Of a stretch of DNA of 64,000 nt, positions 39,044 through 48,277 are shown one piece after another. The stretch covers positions 62,001-126,000 of the forward strand of contig DATKBT010000030.1 of assembly GCA_035546295.1 (NCBI GenBank). Direction: 5' to 3'. The translations under genes and the position numbers were made by a program. Position 1 is the stretch's first letter; each line of letters opens with the position of its first letter. The notes beneath the pieces are model-generated. The model did no database searches and had not been told where the DNA came from. It saw nothing but the letters and a program-made list of their open reading frames with translations. The DNA is from DATKBT01 sp035546295. GTDB lineage: Bacteria > Acidobacteriota > Thermoanaerobaculia > Multivoradales > Multivoraceae.

Positions 39044-40291
39044 CTACGCGCGGGTCGGGATCGACAACGGCTGCCACGGAACGGCGTCCTCGACCGGCTC
39101 GCCGCTCGGGCGGAAGCCGACGCGGCGGTAGAACTCCGTCGACTCCTGCCAGGCGTGCACGGTGAGCTCCGATCGTCCGTCGCGAGCCGCCTCCTCGCGC
39201 GCGGCCTCGATCAGGGCGCGACCGACCCGGGCGCCGCGGAACTCGGGCGCGACCACGACCTGGCGGAGACGTCCATTGTGGGGGTCATACTGGGCCGTAC
39301 CCGCCAGCTCGCCGCGGACGCGAGCCAGGAAGTGCACGCTGCGCTCGTCGCTCGCCCGATAGGACTCGAGCGATCGCCCCTCGCGCGACAGGAGGAGCCG
39401 CTCGCGAAGCGCCCTCACCTCCCGCCAGAGACCGTCGTCGACCTCGACGCATCCCGGGTGCCGGTCGATCACGAGCTCCGGGTTCGCATAGCGCCACCAG
39501 ACGTCGGTGATGCGGGACCCGCTGCGCAGCTCGTCCGGCAGATGGCCGAGGTCGTTGAGGCCGACGAGCAGGCTGCCGTGCAGCGGGTGCCAGCGCAGCT
39601 CGGTGATGCCGGTGTTGCCGTGCACGAAGGCGAGACCCTGGCGCCAGGAGATGCGAAGCCAGCGCCGCAGCCATCGGGTGAGCAGGTCACCATGGAGCAC
39701 CAGGATCGCGGTGTCGTAGCTTTCTCTTCGTGTGTGCAGCGTGGTTTCGAGCCAACTCGTCATCCGCTCGACTCGCCGGCCGGCGTCGATCGGGTGCTCC
39801 GGCAGCGCCTGTCCCGCGAACCATCCGGTGCCGGCGAGGTGGGTGCAGGTGACCGCGAACTCGCCCTCGATCTCGTCCGGCGTCGCACCGGCGGAGGTCT
39901 TCGTGCCGACGTAGCAGCCTCCCACCTCGTAGAGCTCGCCGTGGCACCAGAAGTGCTCGCGGGCGAGGCCGAGCCGTTGCGCGATGGGAGCGGCGGTGAG
40001 CAGCGCGCGGCGCATCGGGCTCGACACCAGCAGGAGGCGCTCCCCGGCGGTGCGCTCGGCGAGAGCGGCGGCGACCAGCTCAGCCTGCCGTCGGCCCCGC
40101 GCGGTGAGATCGGGATCTGCGACGCGCGCCGCCTCCGAGCGCTCGCGCAGCTCGGGATGATCGGCCCCGAGCTCGGCGATCAGGCTCGCGTGCGCGTCGT
40201 TGTTGGCGGACTCTGCGTGACGGACGAGGAGGATGCGCAAGCTAAGCCCCGATGTGCTGAATGGCACACAGAGGCTAGCAATGTTGTCCAA
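39044..40291 (-). CDS. histidine phosphatase fused to a GNAT acetyltransferase
   Basis: A 415-residue two-domain protein. Residues about 15-250 are a histidine phosphatase: LRILLVRHAESANN with catalytic His25, LVSSPMRRALLTA, and the second His in LVLHGDLLTRWL. Residues about 280-415 are a GNAT domain: SVHFLARVRGELAGTAQYDP, RQVVVAPEFRGARVGRALIE (acetyl-CoA loop) and YRRVGFRPSGE. Both sets of motifs look intact and the joint has no stop or frame change, so this is one fused enzyme. Which substrate would be both dephosphorylated and acetylated is unknown. Start ATG 40291; a TTG just before LRILLVRH could also serve. Confidence 0.88.
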   Translation of the reverse strand: MDNIASLCVPFSTSGLSLRILLVRHAESANNDAHASLIAELGADHPELRERSEAARVADPDLTARGRRQAELVAAALAERTAGERLLLVSSPMRRALLTAAPIAQRLGLAREHFWCHGELYEVGGCYVGTKTSAGATPDEIEGEFAVTCTHLAGTGWFAGQALPEHPIDAGRRVERMTSWLETTLHTRRESYDTAILVLHGDLLTRWLRRWLRISWRQGLAFVHGNTGITELRWHPLHGSLLVGLNDLGHLPDELRSGSRITDVWWRYANPELVIDRHPGCVEVDDGLWREVRALRERLLLSREGRSLESYRASDERSVHFLARVRGELAGTAQYDPHNGRLRQVVVAPEFRGARVGRALIEAAREEAARDGRSELTVHAWQESTEFYRRVGFRPSGEPVEDAVPWQPLSIPTRA

Positions 40292-40382
40292 GGCTCCTTC
40301 CCGAGCTGAGGGGAGCGTACGCGCGCTCTAGACAGCCGAGCGCCGCCACGACGGTCCCGAGCAGCCGACCGCCGTCGCCCGC

Positions 40383-41705
40383 CTACCGATCCGCCGCCGG
40401 TGAGCCCACCCACCGTTCGCGCCCCGAGAGCGCCAGGGCGACGACCTCGACGGTGTGCAGGACCTCGAGGGGCCGGCCGAGCCGGGCGGTGTGGCGACGG
40501 ATCTGCATCGAGCAGCCCAGGTTGCCGGTGACCACCACCTGCGCCCCGGTGGCGAGGAGATTGCGCGCCTTGCGCTCCCCGAGGCGATCGGCGAGGTGCG
40601 GCTGCTCGAGGTTGTAGGTGCCGGCCGAGCCGCAGCAGAGCTCGCTCTCTTCCGGCTCGAGCAGCTCGAGACCCGGGATCGAGCGCAGCAGGGCGCGCGG
40701 CGCGTCGCGCTCCCCCTGCGCGTGGAGCAGGTGGCATGGGTCGTGGTACGCGGCTCGGAGGATCGCCGCGAGCGGCGGCAACCCCTCGGGGAAGGCCGCG
40801 GGCAGCGCCTCCGCGAGCAGCGACGAGACGTCCTTGGCGCGCCCGGCGAGCCGGCGGGCGCGATCCTCGTCGCCGGTGCCCGAGAACAGCGTCGCCGCCT
40901 CGCGCAGCGCCGAGCCGCAGCCGGCGGCGTTGCTGGCCACCGCGTCCAGGTCACGGTCGAAGGCGGCGAGGTTGCGGCGGGCGAGCGCGCGCGCCTGCGC
41001 GAGGTCCCCCGAGTGGAGCGCGAGGCCGCCGCAGCATCCCTGATCCGGCGGGATCTCGACGGCGTAGCCGAAGGCGCGCAGGACCTCGAGGGTGGTGTGC
41101 TCCAGCTCGGGCGCCAGCACCGTCTGCACGCAGCCCCGTAGCAGCGCGACGCTCCCTCGCGTCGGCGGGCCGGCGGCTGCGAGCGGGAGCGCGTGACGCG
41201 CCGCGGCGCCACTGCGCCGATCCGGGAGCAGCTCGAGAGCGGCGCGCAGCTGAGCGGGCAGGAGTCGGCGGACGGCCCGCAGGGGGGCGCCGGCGGCGAG
41301 CAGGGCAGCGAAGCGGCGCGGGTGCGGCATCGTGCGCGACAGTAGCCACCGCCAGCCGCGCTGGAGCAGAGGCCGGCGCCGGCGGGTCTCGAGCCACTGG
41401 CGAAACGGCGTGACCAGCTCGCCGTAGCGAACCCCCGAGGGACAGGCGGTGACGCAGGCGACGCAGCCGAGGCAGGCGTCGACGTGGGGCGCCACCTGCT
41501 CGGCTTCGAGCTCGCCCTCGAGCGCTCCTTTCATCAGCACGATGCGCCCTCGTGGGGAGTCCATCTCCTCACCGAGCTCGGCGTAGGTGGGGCAGGTCGG
41601 CAGGCAGAAGCCGCAGTGGACGCACGCGCTGACCGCTTTCGACATCTCGTCGGCCCACGCGCCGAGCTCGGGCTCGAGCCGATCGGTCGGGATCGAGTGC
41701 AGCAC
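40383..41705 (-). CDS. glcF: glycolate oxidase iron-sulfur subunit GlcF
   Basis: An iron-sulfur protein of about 440 residues. Two [4Fe-4S] motifs lie near the N-terminus (CVHCGFCLPTCP and CLGCVACVTACP), and two CCG domains follow (DQGCCGGLALHSGD, YHDPCHLLHAQG with ELCCGSAGTYN). It passes electrons from the flavin subunits GlcD and GlcE to the respiratory chain at the inner membrane. GTG 41705 starts one base after the glcE stop; an ATG at 41744 inside glcE would add 13 residues. Third gene of glcDEF. Confidence 0.93.
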   Translation of the reverse strand: MLHSIPTDRLEPELGAWADEMSKAVSACVHCGFCLPTCPTYAELGEEMDSPRGRIVLMKGALEGELEAEQVAPHVDACLGCVACVTACPSGVRYGELVTPFRQWLETRRRRPLLQRGWRWLLSRTMPHPRRFAALLAAGAPLRAVRRLLPAQLRAALELLPDRRSGAAARHALPLAAAGPPTRGSVALLRGCVQTVLAPELEHTTLEVLRAFGYAVEIPPDQGCCGGLALHSGDLAQARALARRNLAAFDRDLDAVASNAAGCGSALREAATLFSGTGDEDRARRLAGRAKDVSSLLAEALPAAFPEGLPPLAAILRAAYHDPCHLLHAQGERDAPRALLRSIPGLELLEPEESELCCGSAGTYNLEQPHLADRLGERKARNLLATGAQVVVTGNLGCSMQIRRHTARLGRPLEVLHTVEVVALALSGRERWVGSPAADR

Positions 41706-41706
41706 G

Positions 41707-42906
41707 TCAGGTCTCCGCCGCGCGTCTGTCGTGGGGCGCCGCACGCGGCGCCTGCAGATCGGCGAGGTCGGGGAAGCGAAGCTGCGGATCGAGCGCGCGC
41801 TTCAGGCGCCGATAGAAGGCGAGTCCCGCAAGCTCGCCGAGCAGGCCGCAGGGGGCTTCGCCGCGGACCACCTGACCGGCCAGCCGGTGGCTCGACAGCA
41901 CCTCGTCGAGCTCTACGAGGGAGCGCTGCGGCGGCCACGCCAGCCACAGGACACCGCAGCCGGCGGCGTAGCGCCGCACCGGCACGCTGCCGTTCTCCCC
42001 GTGCTGCCCCAGCGCCTCCTCGACCGGCTGGGCCTCGGTCGGCGCGATCGGCACGCGGATCAGCCGGTGCCCTTCCGGCAGCCAGCTCGCCTCCCGCACG
42101 CCGCCCCACAGCTCGTCGTCGGACGCGCCGTCGAGCGGCTCCGCCTCGAGGCCCGCGAAGCTCTCGATCCTGCGCTCGCGCTCGAGCAGGCTGTCGGCCG
42201 GTCCTCCGATGCGCACCAGGACGCGCCAGGCCGGCGCGGCAGCTCGCGCCACCGCGTGGCCGCTGGTGCCGACGGCGGCCGGCTCGAGATCGAGCGCCTC
42301 GAGGTCGAACGGTGCGGCGGCGAGCCGGAGCGCGAGCCGGTGCGCGCGCTCGAACCCGCCGGCTTCGAAGCGCAGGGTCCGGTAGGTCTCGGGCTGCGGG
42401 AAGACCTTGAAGGTCAGCTCGACGAGGGCGCCGAGCGTGCCGAGCGAGCCCACCATCAGCTTGGGCAGGTCGAAGCCGGCGGCGTTCTTGACCACCTTGC
42501 CGCCGCCGCGGACGACGGCTCCGTCACCGCCCACCATCGCGACGCCGATCAGAAAGTCGCGCACGCCGCCGTAGCGCTGGCGACCCGAGCCCGAGATCCC
42601 CGAGGCGACGGCGCCGCCGAGGGTAGCGCCGTGCCCGCCGAACGGCGGGTCGAAGGGGAGGTGCTGGCGGTGCTCGCCGAGGACGGCCGAGATCTCGGCG
42701 AGCGGGGTTCCGGCGAGCGCCGTGATCGTGAACTCGGCGGGGTCGTAGTCGAGGACGCCGCGAACGCCCGAGAGGTCGAGCGTGTGCGCAGGGTCGAGCG
42801 CCGCGGACAGCGCCGGCTTGCTGCGCGCGCCCAGCGGATGGACGCGCGGCAGCGAGCGCACCGCCTCCGAGACCTCTTCTCGGGTCGTGGGCGCGAAGAT
42901 CCTCAC
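41707..42906 (-). CDS. glcE: glycolate oxidase FAD-binding subunit GlcE
   Basis: A 399-residue FAD-binding (PCMH-type) protein. It has the shortened N-terminal PP loop GARSKPALSA, then ATLGGAVASGISGSGRQRYG and VRDFLIGVAMVGGDGAVVRG with GGGKVVKNAAGFDLPKL, as in GlcE subunits, which lack the full C-terminal FAD-oxidase domain of GlcD. With GlcD and GlcF it makes the membrane-associated glycolate dehydrogenase. It follows glcD by 10 bases and precedes glcF by one. Confidence 0.93.
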   Translation of the reverse strand: MRIFAPTTREEVSEAVRSLPRVHPLGARSKPALSAALDPAHTLDLSGVRGVLDYDPAEFTITALAGTPLAEISAVLGEHRQHLPFDPPFGGHGATLGGAVASGISGSGRQRYGGVRDFLIGVAMVGGDGAVVRGGGKVVKNAAGFDLPKLMVGSLGTLGALVELTFKVFPQPETYRTLRFEAGGFERAHRLALRLAAAPFDLEALDLEPAAVGTSGHAVARAAAPAWRVLVRIGGPADSLLERERRIESFAGLEAEPLDGASDDELWGGVREASWLPEGHRLIRVPIAPTEAQPVEEALGQHGENGSVPVRRYAAGCGVLWLAWPPQRSLVELDEVLSSHRLAGQVVRGEAPCGLLGELAGLAFYRRLKRALDPQLRFPDLADLQAPRAAPHDRRAAET

Positions 42907-42916
42907 GCGTCGCCGC

Positions 42917-44368
42917 TCACACGCGAGAGAGCACGCCGGCGCGCTCGAGCGGGTGGAGGCCGCGCGCGGCGAGCGCGGGCGCCTCGCCGCCGGGGAACAT
43001 CTTCCCGGGGTTGGAGAGGAGGTGCGGGTCGATCGCCGAGCGGATGCGCCACATCGCGTCGAGCGAGTCCCGCTCGAACATCTCGGGGAGGTAGGCCCGC
43101 TTCTCGAGCCCGACGCCGTGCTCGCCCGTGATCGAGCCGCCCAGCTCGATGCACATGCGGAGGATCCGGCCGGCCAGCTCCTCGGCGCGCTCGAGCTCCC
43201 CTTCGCGCCGTCCGTCGAACAAGATCAGCGGGTGCAGGTTGCCGTCGCCGGCGTGGAAGACGTTGGCGACGCGCAGGTCGGCCGCGGCGGCGAGCCGCTC
43301 GATGCGGGTCAGCGCCTCGCCCAGGCGCGCCCGGGGCACGACGCCGTCCTGCACCAGGAAATCCGGGGACAGCCGTCCGACCGCCGAGAAGGCGCTCTTG
43401 CGCCCCTTCCAGATCGCGGCCCGCTCGGCATCGTCGGCGGCGACCCGGATCGAGCTCGCGCCGGTGCGCCGGATCAGCGGCTCGAGGCGCGCGAAGTCCG
43501 CCTCGACCGCCTCCGCCTCGCCGTCGAGCTCGACGATCAGCAGCGCCGCCGCGTCGCGCGGATAGCCGGCGCCGACCGCGGCCTCGGCGGCCTCGATCGC
43601 GAGCCGGTCCATGATCTCGAGTGCGCCGGGGAGCAGCCCCGAGGAGACCACCGCGCTGACCGCGTCGCCGGCCGCCTCGAGGCTCGGGTAGGCGGCGAGG
43701 ACGGTGCGGAAGCGCTCGGGCCGCACCAGCAGGCGCAGGGTGATCTCGAGCGCGACGCCGAACAGCCCCTCGTTGCCGCAGTACATGCCGACGAGATCGG
43801 GGCCGACCCCCTCGGCCCGCGGCCCGCCCAGCCTGACGATCTCGCCGTCGGGCAGCACCGCGACGAGGCCGAGCACGTGGTTGGCGGTCATCCCGTACTT
43901 GAGGCAGTGCGCGCCGCCCGAGTTGAAGGCCACATTGCCGCCGATCGTGCACACCTGCTGACTGCTCGGGTCGGGGGCGTAGTAGAGCCCGTGCGGCGCG
44001 GCGGCGCGCGACACGTCGAGGTTGATCACTCCCGGCTCGACCACCGCCACGCGGTCCTGGGGATCGAGCGCGAGGATCCGGTTCAGCCGGTTGAGGGCGA
44101 TGACCAAGCCGTCCTCCACCGGCACCGACCCGCCCGAAAGGCTGGTGCCGCTGCCGCGCGCCGTGAACGGGACTCCCTGCTCGGAGCACCAGCCCAGCGC
44201 GGCGATGACCTCCTCGGCCGACTCCGGAAGCACCGCGGCGAGGGGTCGGCTGCGAAATGCGGTGAGACCGTCGGACTCGTAGGTGGCGAGCTCGGCCGCG
44301 CGCTCGAGCAGCCGGTCGGGGGGGAAGATCCGGCGCAGACGATCGAGGTCGGGGGAGGTCGCGGACAT
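42917..44368 (-). CDS. glcD: glycolate oxidase catalytic subunit GlcD
   Basis: A 483-residue FAD-linked oxidase that turns glycolate (or D-lactate) into glyoxylate (or pyruvate). The FAD loop is FTARGSGTSLSGGSVPVEDG and CTIGGNVAFNSGGAHCLKYG. Substrate-side features are FHAGDGNLHPLI and GEHGVGLEKRAYLPEMF. ATG 44368 (MSATSPDLDRLRRIFPPDRL) is the natural start; an ATG further up (44410) is unlikely. Heads the glcDEF operon, so glycolate from photorespiration-like or algal sources can feed carbon into central metabolism. Confidence 0.94.
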   Translation of the reverse strand: MSATSPDLDRLRRIFPPDRLLERAAELATYESDGLTAFRSRPLAAVLPESAEEVIAALGWCSEQGVPFTARGSGTSLSGGSVPVEDGLVIALNRLNRILALDPQDRVAVVEPGVINLDVSRAAAPHGLYYAPDPSSQQVCTIGGNVAFNSGGAHCLKYGMTANHVLGLVAVLPDGEIVRLGGPRAEGVGPDLVGMYCGNEGLFGVALEITLRLLVRPERFRTVLAAYPSLEAAGDAVSAVVSSGLLPGALEIMDRLAIEAAEAAVGAGYPRDAAALLIVELDGEAEAVEADFARLEPLIRRTGASSIRVAADDAERAAIWKGRKSAFSAVGRLSPDFLVQDGVVPRARLGEALTRIERLAAAADLRVANVFHAGDGNLHPLILFDGRREGELERAEELAGRILRMCIELGGSITGEHGVGLEKRAYLPEMFERDSLDAMWRIRSAIDPHLLSNPGKMFPGGEAPALAARGLHPLERAGVLSRV

Positions 44369-44416
44369 GCTGTTCGGAAGGATAGCCCGGGGTGCGCCGA
44401 CTCCTGCCACCGGGGG

Positions 44417-46339
44417 TCAGCGAGATTCGCGAGCGCGTTGCGCCCGGTACTCGGCGAGCGCCTCCTGGTACTTCTTCTTCGGGCGAAAGATCGCCCAGTC
44501 GCGCTCGCCGTCATCGAGCACCACCGCGGCGTCGAGAGCCCGATAGCGAGCGTAGGCGACGCCCCGCGTGCTCGACCCGTCGAGGTCGAGGTCGAGCAGG
44601 ATCTCGAGCTGCTCCTTCCGGCCGCCGGAGACGACGACGTCGCGGAGGCCGAGCCTCCTGCCCCGCGCCTCGATGCGGCCGGTGAGCTCGACTTCGGGGA
44701 TGGTCAGCAGCCCGTCGACGAACCGCAGCCGGGGAAGACGCTGCTCCATCAGCACGACGACCGGCGCACTGTCGGACATCGTCACCGCCAGCTCGGCGTC
44801 GAGCGCCACCTCGCGCGGACTTGCCGAGCCCGACTCGACCCGCGAGGGCAGGTCGAGCGTGCCCGACGCGACCGTGAGCCGGGCCGACCACTGCTCGGTC
44901 TTCGACTTTCCCCGGTGCTCGATCCTCCCGTTCTCGAGCCGAAGCCGCGTGCCCGAGAGGTCGAAGCGGCCACCCATCAGGTCGAGCGCCGGCAGCTCGA
45001 CGTCGATGCGCCCAGAGGCCCCGATTCGAGCGTCTGCGTAGGTGCCGGTGACGTCTCGCAGATCGATCTCGAGCCCGCCCTGCCCCGACCGTTCACGGGT
45101 GTCGTAGGTCATGTCCATCGACAGCTCCGCCTCGCCACGCTCGAGGTCGAGCCGGAGCCCTCCCGGGAAGTAGGGCCCGAAGCGAGACAGGTCCTCGGCG
45201 CGCGCCGAGCTCAGGGTGACCCCGCCCGCCACGTCTTCGGGGAGCTCGTGAAGCGCCGTCGACGAAATCCTGACAACGCTCTCGAGACCCTCGCCGACGA
45301 GCATCGCCGCGCCGTCGCTCGAGCGATCGACCGAGAACTCCGCGAGGGTGGCCGCCAGCTGGATGCCGTCCTCGAGCGCCTCCACGGTTCCCGCGATGCG
45401 GCCGCGGCCGTGCGCCCGGAAGTCGAAGAGCTCGGCGAAGAGCTCCTCGCCGTCCACCGCCATCGCGCTGCCGGCGCGCAGCGAGCCGCGGTCGAGGCGA
45501 AGGTCGAGAGCCAGGTCGCCGGAGCCGCCGAGACGGAGCCACGGAAGCTTGCGCAGGAAGGCATCGAGGAAGCCGATGCTCTCGACGTGCGCGCCGAGCT
45601 CGAGGTCGCCGCTGGCGCCCGCGACCAGCTCGCCGATCGTCTCGAGCCCGACGCGCCACGGCTCGGTGACGATCGCGGCGTCGAGGTGGAGCCCTTCTGC
45701 GACCGCCTCGCCATCGGTCCCCGAGCGCCGGAGCATCCCGTCCTCGAAGCGCAGCCGATCGATGCGCAGTGTCATCGGACCGCGGACCTCGAACTGGATT
45801 AAGCCGCGCAGCAGGCCGTCGGCGACGAGCTCGTAGTCGTTGATGCGCACACGGCGAAAGTCGTCGCCGCGCAGGCCTCCGAGAGTCACCTTCCAGCCGC
45901 GGCCGGACTTGGGCGCTTGGGGCTCGTCGGGCTTCGGCAGGATGTCGACGGCGACGTCCACGCCGACCGGTGTGGACGTCACGAGCCGCGCGTGCTTGCG
46001 CGCCAGCGACGGGATCGAGATCAGCGTCCAGGCGCGATCGATCCGAGTGCTCCAGCGGACTCGCCGGCTCTCGCCGCCGAGGTCGAGGGCGCGCACCCGC
46101 ACCAGCCCGGGCAGCGGAGTCCATGCGCTTTCGTACGCCACGCGCACCTTCTCGGGCCGGCGGTTCATCACCGCCCTCCCCGTCTCGCTCGCCAGGAACA
46201 GGTTGGCGGCGATCAGGTAGAGCAGCTCGAGCGCCACCACCAGGGCCGCGATCCGGCGCGGCCAGGTCGCGAGCCAGGTCCTGGGCGACCACAAGCTCGT
46301 CGGGCGCGCCGGTCTCTCGCTCGGGGGAGGCTCGGACAT
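44417..46339 (-). CDS. AsmA-like single-pass envelope protein
   Basis: A 640-residue protein with one N-terminal membrane helix (RIAALVVALELLYLIAANLF) and then a long chain of short amphipathic beta strands ending in charged turns (VRVRALDLGGESRRVRW, LELGAHVESIGFLDAFLRK, ELSMDMTYDTRERSG), like AsmA/TamB-type proteins that bridge inner and outer membrane lipids. No named domain is certain. It follows the M20 peptidase gene by 25 bases on the same strand and precedes glcD by 48 bases, so co-transcription with either is possible. Confidence 0.65.
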   Translation of the reverse strand: MSEPPPSERPARPTSLWSPRTWLATWPRRIAALVVALELLYLIAANLFLASETGRAVMNRRPEKVRVAYESAWTPLPGLVRVRALDLGGESRRVRWSTRIDRAWTLISIPSLARKHARLVTSTPVGVDVAVDILPKPDEPQAPKSGRGWKVTLGGLRGDDFRRVRINDYELVADGLLRGLIQFEVRGPMTLRIDRLRFEDGMLRRSGTDGEAVAEGLHLDAAIVTEPWRVGLETIGELVAGASGDLELGAHVESIGFLDAFLRKLPWLRLGGSGDLALDLRLDRGSLRAGSAMAVDGEELFAELFDFRAHGRGRIAGTVEALEDGIQLAATLAEFSVDRSSDGAAMLVGEGLESVVRISSTALHELPEDVAGGVTLSSARAEDLSRFGPYFPGGLRLDLERGEAELSMDMTYDTRERSGQGGLEIDLRDVTGTYADARIGASGRIDVELPALDLMGGRFDLSGTRLRLENGRIEHRGKSKTEQWSARLTVASGTLDLPSRVESGSASPREVALDAELAVTMSDSAPVVVLMEQRLPRLRFVDGLLTIPEVELTGRIEARGRRLGLRDVVVSGGRKEQLEILLDLDLDGSSTRGVAYARYRALDAAVVLDDGERDWAIFRPKKKYQEALAEYRAQRARESR

Positions 46340-46364
46340 CGCACCTCCTCCGCGGCCCCCTTCG

Positions 46365-47957
46365 TCACCGCCCCGCCAGGGCGTAGAGCAGGTCGACGTA
46401 GCCCTTCTCGATCTCGGCCAGTCCCGCGATGCCGGTGCCCTCCGCCGGCTCGATCACCATGTACTCGTTCGGGGCATGGGCGCCCGAGCCGTGGCCCAGG
46501 CCGTTGAACACCAGCGGCTTCTCGAGCCGCTCGGTGAACTGGTAGAAGGGTGCGCTGCCCGCGAGGCGCGGCCAGACCTCGGTGATGCGCCCCCACTTGT
46601 TGAAGACCGAGAGCGCGGCCTGGACCAGCGGCGCGTCGACCGAGGTCTGGGCGGCGGGGTATCCGGAGAGCTTTCGGATCTCGAGGTCCGAGAAGCCGTG
46701 GGCGTCGAGGTGCGCGCGGATCTTGGCCAGCGCTTCGTCGGGGTCGATGTCGGGAGGCAGCCGGGAGTCGATCTTGGCGGTCGCTCGGTGCGGCAGGATC
46801 GTCTTGACCCCCTCGCCGGTGTAGCCCGCCCAGATGCCGTCGACGTTGAACGTCGCGTCGTAGAGGTAGCGCAGCACCGCATCGCGCCCCTCGATGCCAT
46901 CGATCCAGCGGCCGACGTCGAGCAGGCGGCGCGCCTCGCTCCCCTGCCAGCGGGAGGCGACGCCGTTGATCAGGCGCTCCTCCTCGGCCGTGGGCGCGCG
47001 GATGTCGTCGTAGTAGCCGTCGACCAGGATGGTGTTGCCGTCGGGCGTGGTCATCGAGGCGATCGCCTGGACCAGGCGCAGCACCGGCGAGTCGACGATC
47101 GCCTTGTAGGAGCCGTGGATCTCGGCGCTGCGTGGACCGCCCTGCTCGCCGCCGGTCGCCTCCAGCTCGAAGTACAGGATGCCCTTGACTCCCAGGCTGA
47201 TCGAGATCTCGCCTCGCGTCGATTGCGAGTTGAACGGGAAGAAGACGCCGTCGGCGGCCCGCAGCCGCTCCTCGAAGCGGTCGACCAGCTCGGGGTAGTG
47301 CGGCGAACCGAGCTCCTCCTCCCCCTCGGCGAGCACCATGAGGTTCACGGGGAGCGTGCCGGTGGTCTCGAGGATCGACTCGACGGCGTTGAGGAACGCG
47401 CGTTCGGGCCCCTTCTGGTTGGTCGCGCCGCGCGCCATCAGGACGGTTCCGAGTCCCGGCTTCTCGACCAGAGCGGCCGCGAACGGCGGCGACTCCCAGT
47501 CCTCGGGGTCGACCGGCTGGACGTCGTACATCATGTAGACGAGGAGCGTCTTCTCGGCGCCGGCATCGTAGTGTCCCCAGACTCCGGGGTGGCCGGAGGT
47601 CGGCACCACCTCGGTCTCGGCGAAGCCGATCGAGTCGAGGTCGGAGCGCAGCAGCTCGGCCATCTCGGCGATGCCCTCGTCCTGCGCGCTGATCGAGGGC
47701 TGTCGGAGCCAGCGCTGGAGGTTGCCGAGGTGCTCCTCCTGGTGGGCGTCGACGTGGGCGTAGACCTCGGGATGCTCGCCCGGATAGGGCGCGATCACGC
47801 CGGGATCGAAGGCCTGGTCGGTGGTCTGCTCGAAGGCGGGCCGCGGATCGTCCGCGGGCGGCGGGGTCGTGCCGGCGTCGGCGCCGGAGCAGGAGAAAGC
47901 GAGCACGGCCGCGGCGAGAGCGGCGAGGTCCGTTGCGATGGTCTGCTTCGCGGCCAT
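46365..47957 (-). CDS. exported M20-family hydrolase with altered metal site
   Basis: A 530-residue M20-type protein with an N-terminal hydrophobic signal and a cysteine at residue 23 (LAFSCSG, an imperfect lipobox). Family motifs are VYMMYDVQPVDPEDW, RGATNQKGPERAFLN, VLAEGEEELGSPHYPEL and GHGSGAHAPNEYM. In active M20 peptidases the first motif is GHxDV and the second carries a metal-bridging Asp; here Met143 and Asn180 take those places, while the Glu pair and final His are kept. This could be a one-metal or non-hydrolytic branch of the family. Start ATG 47957. Confidence 0.85.
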   Translation of the reverse strand: MAAKQTIATDLAALAAAVLAFSCSGADAGTTPPPADDPRPAFEQTTDQAFDPGVIAPYPGEHPEVYAHVDAHQEEHLGNLQRWLRQPSISAQDEGIAEMAELLRSDLDSIGFAETEVVPTSGHPGVWGHYDAGAEKTLLVYMMYDVQPVDPEDWESPPFAAALVEKPGLGTVLMARGATNQKGPERAFLNAVESILETTGTLPVNLMVLAEGEEELGSPHYPELVDRFEERLRAADGVFFPFNSQSTRGEISISLGVKGILYFELEATGGEQGGPRSAEIHGSYKAIVDSPVLRLVQAIASMTTPDGNTILVDGYYDDIRAPTAEEERLINGVASRWQGSEARRLLDVGRWIDGIEGRDAVLRYLYDATFNVDGIWAGYTGEGVKTILPHRATAKIDSRLPPDIDPDEALAKIRAHLDAHGFSDLEIRKLSGYPAAQTSVDAPLVQAALSVFNKWGRITEVWPRLAGSAPFYQFTERLEKPLVFNGLGHGSGAHAPNEYMVIEPAEGTGIAGLAEIEKGYVDLLYALAGR

Positions 47958-48277
47958 GAGAGTCTCCCGGGCGGCGGAGGGCCAGGAATCTCGAAGTCTA
48001 CTGCCAGCGTGCCGACTCGTCGCGACCGGGCCGGCACGGACGCGGACGGAGGCTAGTGTCCTGGAACAGTGGTTGGTTGCCTGAGTCGCGAGATCATTCT
48101 GTTCGCTGGCAAGGCGCTTCGACGAAGGCAGATCAAGCGTCTTTCGAGGAGAAGCAACGCCGCCAGCGGGCAGAAGGGGCCGCGAATTCGGTGACGAATG
48201 ACTGTTCCAGGGCACTAGAATCTGTCGCCTCCGCCGATCGCCCTTACGCCGCCTGCAACGCTGCGTCGCCTTCTGCC
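47958..48277. other. spacer holding the MITE-like element
   Basis: Between the divergent M20 and CoA-transferase starts. The first 95 bases show nothing notable. A 166-base element with terminal inverted repeats occupies 48053-48218, and 59 bases separate it from the CoA-transferase GTG. No other gene is supported. Confidence 0.6.
48053..48218. mobile_element. MITE-like element with 18-bp terminal inverted repeats
   Basis: CTAGTGTCCTGGAACAGT at 48053-48070 is the inverse complement of ACTGTTCCAGGGCACTAG at 48201-48218 with one mismatch in 18. Both ends carry a TA inside CTAG, which could be a TA target duplication as made by IS630/Tc1-type transposases. The interior has no coding potential, and parts of it (TTCTGTTCGCTGGC versus GCCAGCGGGCAGAA) are also complementary, so the whole unit tends to fold back. 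No matching transposase is in this window. The TA duplication and family are inference. Confidence 0.72.

Noticed and set aside
42782..45802. Frame of about 1000 codons antisense to the glc operon
   Set aside because: Same cause. Its sequence is Arg/Glu/Leu repeats with no motif, while the other strand encodes clear GlcD, GlcE and AsmA-like proteins.
48053..48218. A complete insertion sequence
   Set aside because: At 166 bp there is no room for a transposase, so only a MITE-like status is claimed.
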